The position numbers and the translations under genes were made by a program. Positions 1 to 9,145 of a DNA stretch of 14,536 nucleotides are shown here, piece after piece. Numbering within the stretch: the stretch's first letter is position 1; each line of letters opens with the position of its first letter. Source of the stretch: Pseudomonadota bacterium (lineage in GTDB: Bacteria > Pseudomonadota > Gammaproteobacteria > Xanthomonadales > Xanthomonadaceae); contig JAEXTE010000461.1 of assembly GCA_023453655.1 (NCBI GenBank), forward strand, positions 1 to 14,536, given 5' to 3'. Under the pieces are notes generated by a model. The model was not told the DNA's origin, did no database searches, and worked only from the letters and a program-made list of their open reading frames with translations.

Positions 1-100
1 CTGTGCGCCAAGGCTAGGCGCGCGTCCACGCGCCCGGAAAGGATGGCCGGTTATGCAGTCATGCCCTGAGGTGATTTACGGCAGCGGGGAGGTGCGTGGC

Positions 101-106
101 TACAAT
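101..106 (+). promoter_or_regulatory. Candidate -10 box (TACAAT) for cysD
   Basis: GGCTACAAT ends 10 bases before the ATG at 117. If it is a sigma-70 -10 element, transcription would start near 113 and the mRNA would have almost no leader. No clear -35 hexamer is visible at the usual distance. The same GCTACAnT pattern precedes the hutD-like gene at 5890. Bases 1-100 hold no gene I can support; an AT-richer patch at about 51-80 could hold an activator site (CysB would be the natural candidate), but I see no convincing motif. Confidence 0.45.
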
Positions 107-116
107 CAGCGCCGAC

Positions 117-1040
117 ATGGAACTCCCCCAGCCAGCGCACGCCGCCGCCACTGACCTTGACCGGCTCGAGGCCGAGAGCCTGCACGTCCTCCGCGAGGTG
201 GCGGCCGAGTGCCGCAACCCGGTGCTGCTGTACTCGATCGGCAAGGACAGTTCGGTGCTGTTGCACCTGTTACTGAAGGCCTTCGCGCCCGCGCTGCCGC
301 CGATCCCGCTGCTGCACGTGGACACCACCTGGAAGTTCCGCGAGATGATCGCCTTCCGCGACCGTCGCGCCGCCGAGACCGGGATCGAGCTGCGGGTGCA
401 TATCAATCCGGACGGTGTTCGCGACGGCGTCGGTCCGTTCAGCCATGGCGCCAGCGTCCACACCGAGGTGATGAAAACGCTCGCGCTCAAGCAGGCGCTC
501 GAAGCCGGCGGCTACGACGCGGCGATCGGCGGCGCACGCCGCGACGAAGAGAAGTCGCGCGCCAAGGAGCGCGTGTTCTCCTTCCGCGACGCGAAGCACC
601 GCTGGGACCCGCGTCGCCAGCGACCGGAGCTGTGGAACCTGTACAACGCGCGCGTCGGCGAAGGCGAAAGCGTGCGGGTGTTCCCGCTGTCGAACTGGAC
701 CGAACTCGACGTGTGGCATTACATCCGCCGCGAGGGCATCGACGTGGTGCCGCTGTACTTCGCCGCCGAACGTCCGGTGGTGCGGCGCGACGGCACCTGG
801 ATCATGGTCGACGACGAGCGCTTCGTGCTGCGCGACGGCGAGCGCGTGGAGCAGCGCCGCGTGCGCTTCCGCACGCTGGGCTGCTATCCGCTCACCGGCG
901 CGGTGGAGTCCGACGCAGCCGATCTCGACGCCGTGATCGCGGAGATGGAAACCAGCGCCCTGTCCGAGCGCGCCGGCCGGCTGATCGACCATGCCGATGG
1001 CGACTCGATGGAAAAGAAGAAGCGCGAAGGCTACTTCTGA
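117..1040 (+). CDS. cysD: Sulfate adenylyltransferase subunit 2 (ATP sulfurylase small subunit)
   Basis: CysD catalyses adenylylation of sulfate by ATP to give APS in the cytoplasm, working as a heterodimer with the GTPase CysN, the first step of assimilatory sulfate reduction. From the ATG at 117 the protein has 307 residues, close to the usual ~302. The PP-loop motif SIGKDSS is at residues 40-46, the family signature [15 protein letters not shown] starts at about 138, and the protein ends in KKREGYF, as CysD proteins do. A GTG at 96 is in frame and would add 7 residues. It has a strong Shine-Dalgarno-like GGAGGTG (88-94), but only 3 bases away, and it lies upstream of the TACAAT box; I prefer 117. 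cysNC follows after 75 bases and is surely co-transcribed. Function is near certain; the start is not. Confidence 0.95.
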   Translation: MELPQPAHAAATDLDRLEAESLHVLREVAAECRNPVLLYSIGKDSSVLLHLLLKAFAPALPPIPLLHVDTTWKFREMIAFRDRRAAETGIELRVHINPDGVRDGVGPFSHGASVHTEVMKTLALKQALEAGGYDAAIGGARRDEEKSRAKERVFSFRDAKHRWDPRRQRPELWNLYNARVGEGESVRVFPLSNWTELDVWHYIRREGIDVVPLYFAAERPVVRRDGTWIMVDDERFVLRDGERVEQRRVRFRTLGCYPLTGAVESDAADLDAVIAEMETSALSERAGRLIDHADGDSMEKKKREGYF

Positions 1041-1115
1041 CCGATACCGGCGCGGCCCACGGTATGCGCCCGGTCCGGCCCGCAAGCGGCCAGCAACACT
1101 GGAGACACAGATCCG

Positions 1116-3038
1116 ATGAACAGCGTGGCCAGCGACCTGTACCGGCGAGACGAGGCGTTCGCCGACGCCGCCACGTCCCGGGCCGCGCAGGGCATGCAGG
1201 GACCCGCGCAAGCGCCGGATTTCCTGCGCCTGATCGCCTGCGGCAGCGTCGACGACGGCAAGAGCACCCTGATCGGGCGACTGCTGCACGAGGCGGGCCG
1301 CGTCCCCGACGACGAGCGCGCCGCGCTGGCCCGCGCCAGCAGCACCCACGGCACCCGCGGCGGCGAGATCGACTACGCGCTGCTGCTCGACGGCCTCGAC
1401 GCCGAACGCGAGCAGGGCATCACCATCGACGTGGCCTGGCGCCACCTGCAGACCGCGCGCCGGCGGTTCCTCATCGCCGACTGCCCCGGCCACGTCCAGT
1501 ACACCCGCAACATGGCGACCGGTGCATCGGTGGCGGACCTCGCCATCGTGCTGGTCGATGCCACCAAGGGCCTGCTGCCGCAGACCTTCCGCCACCTCGC
1601 CATCCTGTCGCTGTTCCGCGTGCGCCACGTGCTGCTGGCGGTGAACAAGATGGACCGGGTCGGCTACGACCAGGCGGTGTTCGACGACATCGCCGCGCGC
1701 TTCCGCGACCATGCCGCGCGACTGGACGTGCCGGACGTGGTCGCGATCCCGGTCGCGGCGGCGGTGGGCGACAACGTCACCACGCGCTCGCCGGCGATCG
1801 GATGGTATGCCGGGCCGAGCGTGCTCGAGCATCTGCAACGCGTGCAGGTCGCCGCGCCGGACCCGGCGCAGCCGGCACGCCTGCCGCTGCAGTCGGTGCT
1901 GCGCGATGCCGCGGGCGGGCGCTGGCTGGCGGGCACCCTGGCCGCCGGTACATTGCGCGTCGGCGACAGCGTGCGCGTCGAGCCGGCGGGAACGTCCAGC
2001 CGCATCGCCGCGATCGGTCTCGGCGGCGTGCCCGTCGACAGCGCCGCGACCGGTGCGGCCGTCGCGGTGCAGCTGGCCGACGAGGTCGATGCCGGACGCG
2101 GCCATGTGCTCGCCGGTGGCGAGGCTCCGCTGGCGCACAGCGACCAGTTCGTCGCCGACGTGCTCTGGTTCGACGAGGCGCCGCTACTGCCGGGCCGCCG
2201 CTACCAGCTCAAGCTCGGCACGCGCACGGTCGGCGCGCGGGTCAGCGAGCTCAAGTCGCGGCACGATCCCGAAACCCTGCAGCCGCTGGCCGCCAAGCGG
2301 CTGGAGTTCAACGAGATCGGCGAGCTGGTACTGTCGCTCGACGCGGTGGTGGCCTACGCGCCGTATGCGGAGAACCGCGCGCTGGGTGGCTTCATCCTGG
2401 TCGATGCGCTGACCCGCGCGACGGTGGGCGCGGGCATGATCCGCCACGGCCTGCGCCGCGCCGACAACATCCACTGGCAGGCGCTGGACGTGGACCGCAA
2501 GGCGCGCGCCGCGCTCAAGGGCCAGCAGCCGCGCTGCGTCTGGTTCACCGGCCTGTCGGGCGCCGGCAAGTCGACCATCGCCAACCTGGTCGAACGCGGC
2601 CTGGTCGCGCGCGGCCTGCACACCTACCTGCTCGACGGCGACAACGTGCGCCACGGGCTCAACCGCGACCTCGGCTTCACCGACGAGGACCGGGTGGAAA
2701 ACCTGCGCCGCGTGTCGGAAGTGGCCAGGCTGATGACCGATGCCGGCCTGATCGTGCTGGTGAGCTTCATCTCGCCGTTCCGGGCCGAACGCCGCGCCGC
2801 GCGCGCGCTGTTCGCGGAAGGGGAGTTCCTCGAGGTGTTCGTCGATACGCCGCTGGCCGAGGCCGAGCGGCGCGACGTGAAGGGGCTGTACGCCAAGGCG
2901 CGGCGCGGCGAGCTGCCGAACTTCACCGGGATCGACTCGCCCTACGAGCGCCCGGAAGCGCCGGAACTGGTGCTCGACACGCAGTCGGCCGAGCCGGCGG
3001 CGCTGGCCGAACAGGTGATCGCGCGCCTGCTGGATTGA
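1116..3038 (+). CDS. cysNC: Bifunctional sulfate adenylyltransferase GTPase subunit / APS kinase
   Basis: This 640-residue fusion joins CysN, the regulatory GTPase that drives CysD, to CysC, which phosphorylates APS to PAPS. The N-terminal half is an EF-Tu-like GTPase: P-loop GSVDDGKS at 43-50, G3 motif DCPGH at 122-126 and NKMD at 177-180, followed by beta-barrel domains to about residue 460. The C-terminal domain starts near 471 with Walker A GLSGAGKS at 479-486, followed by [10 protein letters not shown] and the [10 protein letters not shown] segment that holds the conserved APS-kinase serine. ATG at 1116 has GGAGA (1101-1105) upstream at a slightly long spacing of 10. The fused form is common in Xanthomonadaceae and several other proteobacteria, whereas Escherichia coli has separate genes. 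Both catalytic parts look intact. Confidence 0.96.
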   Translation: MNSVASDLYRRDEAFADAATSRAAQGMQGPAQAPDFLRLIACGSVDDGKSTLIGRLLHEAGRVPDDERAALARASSTHGTRGGEIDYALLLDGLDAEREQGITIDVAWRHLQTARRRFLIADCPGHVQYTRNMATGASVADLAIVLVDATKGLLPQTFRHLAILSLFRVRHVLLAVNKMDRVGYDQAVFDDIAARFRDHAARLDVPDVVAIPVAAAVGDNVTTRSPAIGWYAGPSVLEHLQRVQVAAPDPAQPARLPLQSVLRDAAGGRWLAGTLAAGTLRVGDSVRVEPAGTSSRIAAIGLGGVPVDSAATGAAVAVQLADEVDAGRGHVLAGGEAPLAHSDQFVADVLWFDEAPLLPGRRYQLKLGTRTVGARVSELKSRHDPETLQPLAAKRLEFNEIGELVLSLDAVVAYAPYAENRALGGFILVDALTRATVGAGMIRHGLRRADNIHWQALDVDRKARAALKGQQPRCVWFTGLSGAGKSTIANLVERGLVARGLHTYLLDGDNVRHGLNRDLGFTDEDRVENLRRVSEVARLMTDAGLIVLVSFISPFRAERRAARALFAEGEFLEVFVDTPLAEAERRDVKGLYAKARRGELPNFTGIDSPYERPEAPELVLDTQSAEPAALAEQVIARLLD

Positions 3039-3134
3039 CGCTGGCCGGAAGCGTCGCCACCGTCAGGTGCCGATTGGCGTGGTTTGACGGCGATTGCGCT
3101 CCCGGCCCCGATGCTTCCGGATGGCCTGCAGGCC

Positions 3135-3185
3135 GCAGGTCTGCACAGCGTGCGCGGGCCGGCCGCATTGCCGCGGCCGACCTGC
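3135..3185. terminator. Candidate hairpin between convergent genes
   Basis: The 159 bases between cysNC and the convergent GlsB-like gene contain a nested inverted repeat. An inner stem GGCCGC/GCGGCC (3161-3166 with 3173-3178, 6-base loop) sits inside an outer GCAGGTC/GACCTGC pair (3135-3141 with 3179-3185). There is no T-run on either side, so it is not a textbook intrinsic terminator. It may still stop or stabilise the two convergent transcripts. Confidence 0.3.
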
Positions 3186-3197
3186 ACGGGCTTGCGA

Positions 3198-3464
3198 TCA
3201 GCGCCGCTTGCGCAGCGCGCCCACGATCACCAGCAGCACGATCGCGCCAAGGGTCGAGGCGATGAAGCCGGCCGCCTGGCCATCGGCATACCAGCCCAGC
3301 AGCCGGCCGATCCAGCCCGCGAACAGTGCGCCGGCAATGCCCAGCACGATCGTCAGGATGATGCCCATGCGGTCGCGGCCCGGCTTGAGCAGGCGCGCGA
3401 GCAGGCCGACGATCAGGCCGATGAAGATGATGTAGAGCCAGTTGCTGCTGCCGAACAGTTCCAT
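3198..3464 (-). CDS. GlsB/YeaQ/YmgE-family small membrane protein
   Basis: An 88-residue protein almost entirely made of three hydrophobic helices, at about residues 8-26, 34-53 and 64-82, separated by short basic turns (KPGRDR) and ending in RKRR. The glycine-rich pattern GLIVGLLARLLKPGRD followed by GIILTIVLGIAGALFAGWIG is that of the GlsB/YeaQ/YmgE (transglycosylase-associated protein) family. These inner-membrane proteins are often linked to general stress, but their biochemical role is unknown. I start it at the ATG of MELFGSSNWL, with GGGA 7 bases upstream; the open frame extends further but the extra residues are basic, low-complexity and not membrane-like. It stands alone, after the terminator of the M20 peptidase gene. 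Confidence 0.85.
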   Translation of the reverse strand: MELFGSSNWLYIIFIGLIVGLLARLLKPGRDRMGIILTIVLGIAGALFAGWIGRLLGWYADGQAAGFIASTLGAIVLLVIVGALRKRR

Positions 3465-3540
3465 GCGCGTATCCCGGGATCGAGGTGTGCCGCGCAATGT
3501 CGCAGGCACGCGCCGCCCTGCCAAGACCCGATGCAGGCGC

Positions 3541-3572
3541 CGGAAACGGAAACGGCGCCGCGAGGGCGCCGT
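3541..3572 (-). terminator. Intrinsic terminator of the M20 peptidase gene
   Basis: Read on the minus strand, a perfect 8-bp stem ACGGCGCC/GGCGCCGT (3552-3559 with 3565-3572) closes a 5-base loop and is followed by TTCCGTTTCCG. It begins 22 bases after the M20 stop codon. This is the clearest Rho-independent-type terminator in the window, and it separates the peptidase gene from the GlsB-like gene downstream. Confidence 0.7.
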
Positions 3573-3594
3573 CCGGTTCGGGAGTGGCCGCGGC

Positions 3595-5088
<1,494 letters not shown>

Positions 5089-5117
5089 CGTGCGGGTTCC
5101 GTGTGCGGAAACCGCCA

Positions 5118-5123
5118 ATTCTA
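5118..5123 (-). promoter_or_regulatory. Candidate -10 box (TAGAAT) for the M20 peptidase gene
   Basis: Minus-strand TAGAAT lies in a small AT-rich patch 29 bases before the ATG at 5088, placing a start site near 5110. No good -35 hexamer is visible 17 bases upstream. The rest of the 204-base divergent region between the peptidase and the ComEA-like gene shows only a short GGG-TTTT-CCC repeat (about 5142-5151) and no second convincing promoter. Confidence 0.4.
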
Positions 5124-5292
5124 TCGCGCGCGGCGTGTAGGGGTTTTCCCACCCGGACGCGCGGGATAGCCCTGCGCGCGCACGGCGCCTGCGGCGATGA
5201 CCCCGCGGGCCGCGCATCGGGAGACTGTCACCACCGGCAGCGCAGGACGCGCCGGCGGCAAGGAAACCGACTTCACTTTCAGGAGATCCGAG

Positions 5293-5625
5293 ATGAACAA
5301 GTTCAAGGCCCTGTGCTCGACGCTCGCGCTGTCGCTGCTGCTGGCCGGCACCGCGCTGGCCGCCGAGAAGGTCAACATCAATACCGCCGACGCGGCCACG
5401 CTGGACCGCGTGCTGCACAACGTCGGCGCCGCCAAGGCCGAGGCCATCGTCGCCCACCGCAAGGCCAACGGCCCGTTCCGCAGTCCCGAGCAGCTGGCCG
5501 AGGTGAAGGGTATCGGCCTGCGCACGGTGGAACAGAACCGCGACCGCATCGTCGTCTCCGCGCCTGCCGCGTCCAAGCCGGCGGCCGGCGCCGCCGCGGG
5601 CCGGGCCACCGCGCAGACCCGCTGA
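5293..5625 (+). CDS. ComEA-like secreted helix-hairpin-helix DNA-binding protein
   Basis: A 110-residue protein with a Sec signal peptide (basic MNKFK, hydrophobic core to about residue 20, cleavage near TALA|A). A single tandem helix-hairpin-helix domain follows at about 26-86: VNINTADAATLDRVLHNVGAAKAEAIVAHR, then GPFRSPEQLAEVKGIGLRTVE. This is the ComEA fold that binds double-stranded DNA without sequence preference. In competent bacteria the periplasmic protein ratchets incoming DNA; Gram-negative versions are this short. The C-terminal 20 residues are an Ala-rich low-complexity tail. The start is fixed by AGGAG at 5281-5285, 7 bases upstream, and by the signal peptide. No other competence gene is next to it, so a role in DNA uptake is inferred from the family only. 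Confidence 0.88.
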   Translation: MNKFKALCSTLALSLLLAGTALAAEKVNINTADAATLDRVLHNVGAAKAEAIVAHRKANGPFRSPEQLAEVKGIGLRTVEQNRDRIVVSAPAASKPAAGAAAGRATAQTR

Positions 5626-5901
5626 CCCCAGTCGGCCGGCGCGCAGGGACGCGTGCCGGCGACGGGAGCACGGATTGCTCCGGGGACCGGCCGGAGGCCG
5701 CCACAGGGACGTACCCGTCGCCCGTTCCGCGCCAGGATGGCCCGGGCGGGCGACTTCCCTGCAAATGGCGGCGGCGTCGCCTGCGGTTGCCACGGGTCGT
5801 CTGGCGACGGATCGCAAGCCGCGTCGCCCGCCTCTCCTGCGCCATCCCGGGCGCGCCTGCGCTGCCCCAAGGCTGCGGCCCGGCATCGCTACACTTCGGG
5901 C
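5626..5901. other. Gene-free spacer with small hairpins
   Basis: I see no coding sequence in these 276 bases. Just after the ComEA-like stop, GCCGGC (5635-5640) can pair with GCCGGC (5655-5660), extended by GCG/CGC on the inside. GGAGCA/TGCTCC (5665-5670 with 5676-5681, 5-base loop) forms a second small stem. Neither has a T-run, so termination is only possible. The open frame that runs into the HutD-like gene here has no recognisable protein content. Confidence 0.35.
5890..5895 (+). promoter_or_regulatory. -10 box (TACACT) of an apparently leaderless promoter
   Basis: CGCTACACT ends only 6 bases before the ATG at 5902, so transcription would begin at or next to the A of the start codon. There is no Shine-Dalgarno sequence before this ATG, which fits a leaderless mRNA. 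No clear -35 is present. Confidence 0.5.
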
Positions 5902-6489
5902 ATGACGCCATGCCTGCGCCTGATCCCCGCCCACGAGTACCGCCGCCTGCGCTGGAAGAACCAGCTGGGCTGGACCCGCGAGATCCACGCCGAACCACGG
6001 GCCGATGCCTGGCGCTGGCGCATCTCGATCGCCGAACTCGACGGGGATGCCGGGTTCTCGACCTTCCCCGGCGTGCATCGTGAGCTGGTGCTGCTGCGCG
6101 GCGAGGGCCTGCGCCTGCGTTTCGACGATGGCGAGAGCGTGGTGCTGCTGCCGCCGCACCAGCGCCTGCGCTTCGACGGCGCGCGCGACGTCTCGGGCGA
6201 ACCGCGGGGCCACTGCGAGGTCTTCAACCTGATGTGGCGCCGCGATGCGGCCACTGCGCAGCTCTGGCATCGCCCGCTGGCCGGCGCGATGCTCAGCTTC
6301 GTCGATCCCGGCTCGACCTGGGTGGTGCACGTGCTCGGTGGTCATGCGCATGTCGATGGCGGCAATGCGGCCGCGAGCCTGGGCCAGGGCGACACCGCCC
6401 TGCTGGGCAGCGATGGTGCGCGCAGCCGCTACGTGATCGAGGGCGGCGGTGAAGTGCTGCTGGTGCGGATCGACGAGGTGGCCGGCTGA
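5902..6489 (+). CDS. HutD/Ves family cupin-like protein
   Basis: A 195-residue protein of the HutD/Ves family, small bicupin proteins with no established enzymatic activity; HutD is linked to histidine utilisation and Ves to cold or environmental stress. Family marks are W18-K19-N20 with GWTREI (the W-KN-xGxTxEI start), WRWRISIAEL followed by FSTFPGVHRELVLLRGEG at about 38-70, and the core FNLM at 108-111. There is no signal peptide, so it should be cytoplasmic. No hutHUIG gene is in the window, so histidine catabolism is not supported by context. The ATG at 5902 is chosen because homology begins at once and the TACACT box lies just before it. It ends 25 bases from the convergent reductase gene. 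Confidence 0.85.
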   Translation: MTPCLRLIPAHEYRRLRWKNQLGWTREIHAEPRADAWRWRISIAELDGDAGFSTFPGVHRELVLLRGEGLRLRFDDGESVVLLPPHQRLRFDGARDVSGEPRGHCEVFNLMWRRDAATAQLWHRPLAGAMLSFVDPGSTWVVHVLGGHAHVDGGNAAASLGQGDTALLGSDGARSRYVIEGGGEVLLVRIDEVAG

Positions 6490-6492
6490 CGC

Positions 6493-6506
6493 GCAGGAAC
6501 GCCTGC
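6493..6506. terminator. Small hairpin between convergent stops
   Basis: GCAGG and CCTGC pair around a 4-base loop (AACG) in the 25-base gap between the HutD-like and reductase stop codons. It has only five base pairs and no T-run, so it is a weak candidate for a shared transcription end. Confidence 0.25.
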
Positions 6507-6514
6507 AGCCGCGC

Positions 6515-8146
6515 TCAGTACACGTCCCGGCGATAGCGTCCCTCGACGCGCAGCGCTTCCAGCCGGTCCCCGCCCAGCGCCTCGCGCAGGGCCGCGTCCA
6601 CGCCCGGCGCCATCCCGGCCAGGCTGCCGCAGACCAGGATGCTGGCGCCGGCCTCGACCCAGTCGCGCACCGCCGGCGCAGCCATGCGCAGTGCGTCCGG
6701 GACGTAGCGCGGACCGGCGCCGTCGCGGGACCAGGCCAGGTCGACCCGCTCGAGCAGCCCGGACTCGCGCCAGCGCGCGATGTCGCCGGCGAAGAATCCG
6801 TCGCAATGCGGCTGGCGTTCGCCGAACAGCAGCCAGTTGCGGCGCGCACCGGCGCGCTCGCGCGCCTTGAGATGGGCGCGCAGGCCGGCGATGCCGGTCC
6901 CGTTGCCGACCAGCAGCAGCGGCATGTCCCCAGCCGGTGGATGGAAGTTGGGATTGGCGCGGATGCGCAGGTCGATCGCCTCGCCGATGCCCGCGTGCAG
7001 GCACAGCCAGCCGCTGCCGAGGCCGGGACGGCCGTCTTCGCGCGGCATCTGCCGGACCAGCAGTTCCAGCACGCCGTCGCCGGGCAGGGAGGCGATGGAG
7101 TATTCGCGGTGCGGCAGCGGCCGCAGGGTGTCCGCGAGTGCCTGCGGACCGGCGAAGCGCGCGTCGCCTGCCGGCAGGTGGCTGCGCGCCAGCGCCTCGC
7201 GCAGCGGGAACGCCTGGTCGTCCACGTGGACCGTGGCCGCGCCGTCGAGGCCCAGGGCCGCCAGCACGGCGTCGACCTCGCCCGCCGCGTTGCGCGGCCC
7301 GATCTCGGCGATGTCGCCGGCGTCCCAGGTCGGGATGCTGCCGGCGGGCGGCTGCAGCGCAAGATGGAAGGCAGGCCCGCCCAGGCTGCCGGGGTTGAGC
7401 AGCTGGCGCGCGGCCAGCGTCCAGCGATCGTAGCGCGGCGGCGTCCAGTCCGGCATCGCCTCCGCGCCGGCAGCCAGGGCCAGATGGTGCTGCCAGTGGC
7501 GCAGCGCGCCCGGATCGCCGTTGTCGACTTCGGTGAGGTCGAACATCGCGCCCGCGCCGCAGCCTCGCAGCCACTGCTCGAGCTGGTGCCCGAAGGCGCA
7601 GAACCGTGCATAGCCGCGGTCGCCCAGCGCGAGCACGGCGTAGCGGAGGGCGCCCAGCGCGGGCTGGCGCGACATCGATGCGCGCACGAAGGCAGCGGCG
7701 GGATCGGGCGCGTCGCCTTCGCCGGTCGTGCTGACGATGAACAGGGCGCGCTCCGTGCGCGCGAGCAGCGCATCGTCGACCGCCGACAGCGGCAGCAGCG
7801 CGACCCGCGCGCCTGCCGCCCGCAGCGAGGACGCCGTCTGCCCGGCCAGCTCCGTGGCTAAGCCGGTCTGGCTGGCATGTACCACCAGCCACGGCAGCGC
7901 TTCGCTGGCGTCCTGCACTGGCCCCGTGGCACGCGTGCGGTAGCGCCACAGCAGCCAGCCCGAGCCGGCGAGATAGGCCACGAGGCTGCCCGCGGCGGTC
8001 CACCACTCGCGCGGCCGCGGCGCGGCGGGCCACCACGCCTCCCCGTGCAGGGGCAGCAGCGCCAGCGCGCCGGCCAGCAGCAGCGCCAGGACGGCGGCAT
8101 TGCCCAGCCAGGCGCGCCAGCGCGGCGGATGCGCGGGCGTCGTCAT
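6515..8146 (-). CDS. Membrane-anchored CysJ-like diflavin (FMN/FAD) NAD(P)H reductase
   Basis: A 543-residue electron-transfer protein, last in the six-gene operon. Two N-terminal membrane helices (about 17-33 and 50-67) are followed by basic RYRTR, placing the rest in the cytoplasm. A flavodoxin domain covers about 86-210 (SQTGLATELA, STTGEGDAPD, ALGDRGYARFC), then an FAD domain (REYSIAS at 347-353) and an NAD(P)H domain (LLVGNGTGIAGLR from 411, SRDG 473-476, ILVCGSLAGMAPGV from 503). The C-terminus RYRRDVY closely matches sulfite reductase CysJ. It is probably not an assimilatory sulfite reductase subunit: it is membrane-tethered, lacks a cysI partner and sits with iron-uptake genes. The likely role is feeding electrons to the PepSY membrane protein. 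Its ATG overlaps the ApbE stop (ATGA), implying coupled translation. Confidence 0.88.
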   Translation of the reverse strand: MTTPAHPPRWRAWLGNAAVLALLLAGALALLPLHGEAWWPAAPRPREWWTAAGSLVAYLAGSGWLLWRYRTRATGPVQDASEALPWLVVHASQTGLATELAGQTASSLRAAGARVALLPLSAVDDALLARTERALFIVSTTGEGDAPDPAAAFVRASMSRQPALGALRYAVLALGDRGYARFCAFGHQLEQWLRGCGAGAMFDLTEVDNGDPGALRHWQHHLALAAGAEAMPDWTPPRYDRWTLAARQLLNPGSLGGPAFHLALQPPAGSIPTWDAGDIAEIGPRNAAGEVDAVLAALGLDGAATVHVDDQAFPLREALARSHLPAGDARFAGPQALADTLRPLPHREYSIASLPGDGVLELLVRQMPREDGRPGLGSGWLCLHAGIGEAIDLRIRANPNFHPPAGDMPLLLVGNGTGIAGLRAHLKARERAGARRNWLLFGERQPHCDGFFAGDIARWRESGLLERVDLAWSRDGAGPRYVPDALRMAAPAVRDWVEAGASILVCGSLAGMAPGVDAALREALGGDRLEALRVEGRYRRDVY

Positions 8147-9111
8147 GTCGCGAGCCGCGTATCGAAGGCGGCGCTGGTGCGCGGCTGCGCGCCGCGGCCG
8201 GCGGGCAGCATGCGCACCGCGAAGCCCTGAGCCTGAGCGAAGGCGAGGCCGCCCTCCAGGCCCATCACCGCCAGCGCAGTCGACCAGGCATCGGCCAGCA
8301 TCGCGCTGGGCGCCAGCACGCTGGTGGCGGCGGGCGGATCGGCCACGGGCAGGCCGCTGCGCGGATCGATGGTGTGCGACACGATGCGCCCGCCCGCCGC
8401 GTAGTGCTGCCAGTACGGGCCCGAGGTGGCGATCGCCGCGTCATCCAGCGTGACCACGCAAGGCTCGGCGTCGTCGTCGTGGCCGCTCTCGACCAGCACC
8501 CGCCAGGGCGTTCCGTCCGGCTTGCGGCCGAAGCCACGCAGCTCGCCGCCGACTTCGACCAGCGCCGCGTCGATCCCGCGCGCCTGCAGCAGTTCGACGA
8601 TCGCATCGACGCCGTGGCCCTTGGCGATCGCCGACAGGTCCAGCGCAACGCCGCCAGGTTGCAGCAGCTCGTGCGTCAGCTGGCACAGCGCCAACCGGCG
8701 CCAACCGCAAGCCTCGCGCGCCCGCGCCAGCGCCCCTGGCCCGGGCGCCTGCCGTGCGCCTGCCTGTGCGCCGAACCCCCAAGCCGCAACGAGCCGGCCG
8801 ATCGCGGGATCGAACGCGCCGGCGCGGGCCTGCGCGACCTGCAGCGCGCAGGCCATCACCCGGTAAAAGTCGTCCTGCAGCCGATGCCAGGTGCCGGACG
8901 CCGCGCGGTTGAAACGCGAGAGGTCCGAATCCGGTTCCCAGCTGCTCATCTGCGCCACGATCGCATCCAGGCGCGCCTGCCCCGCCGCATGCAGCGGATC
9001 GAGCGCGAACGCGCGCGGCGCGACCAGGTCCACGCGCCAGCGCGTGCCCATGGTCGCGCCGTACAGCGTGTGCGGCGCCGACGCGCCATCCACGGCGGAG
9101 GGCGCGCTCAC
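8143..9111 (-). CDS. apbE: ApbE-family FAD:protein FMN transferase
   Basis: ApbE uses FAD to attach FMN covalently, by a phosphoester bond, to a Thr or Ser in redox proteins, with Mg2+. The 322-residue protein carries the family marks in order: TMGTRW (20-25), SDLSRFN (62-68), DLSAIAKGHGVD (158-169), VEVGGELRGFG (185-195), TSGPY (229-233), HTIDPRSGLP (246-255) and the metal-binding ADAWSTALAVMG (273-284). No ATG precedes the conserved MGT, so I use GTG at 9111; another GTG at 9120 is possible and no strong ribosome site separates them. Neither start gives a signal peptide or lipobox, unlike many ApbE proteins. It starts about 34 bases after the DUF4198 stop and overlaps the next gene by 4 bases. 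The family is certain, the start moderate. Confidence 0.9.
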   Translation of the reverse strand: MSAPSAVDGASAPHTLYGATMGTRWRVDLVAPRAFALDPLHAAGQARLDAIVAQMSSWEPDSDLSRFNRAASGTWHRLQDDFYRVMACALQVAQARAGAFDPAIGRLVAAWGFGAQAGARQAPGPGALARAREACGWRRLALCQLTHELLQPGGVALDLSAIAKGHGVDAIVELLQARGIDAALVEVGGELRGFGRKPDGTPWRVLVESGHDDDAEPCVVTLDDAAIATSGPYWQHYAAGGRIVSHTIDPRSGLPVADPPAATSVLAPSAMLADAWSTALAVMGLEGGLAFAQAQGFAVRMLPAGRGAQPRTSAAFDTRLAT

Positions 9112-9145
9112 GCGGCGCACGCCGCGGCGGGAAACGCCGCAGGCA

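Noticed and set aside
209..3265. Long open frame overlapping cysD and cysNC in another frame
   Set aside because: Very Arg/Ala/Gly-rich with no recognisable domain; typical of third-position GC bias in a high-GC genome. The cysD and cysNC frames carry all the conserved motifs.
5653..5901. N-terminal extension of the HutD-like protein
   Set aside because: The extra 83 residues are Pro/Ala/Arg-rich and unlike the family, and the TACACT box falls just before the ATG at 5902.
6515..8146. Reading the CysJ-like gene as part of sulfate assimilation together with cysD and cysNC
   Set aside because: It is on the other strand, in a different operon, is membrane-anchored and has no cysI next to it. 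Its operon partners are iron-uptake and flavin proteins.
8143..8146. Frameshift between ApbE and the reductase genes
   Set aside because: The 4-base ATGA overlap is a normal coupling signal, and both proteins have complete ends with their conserved motifs.
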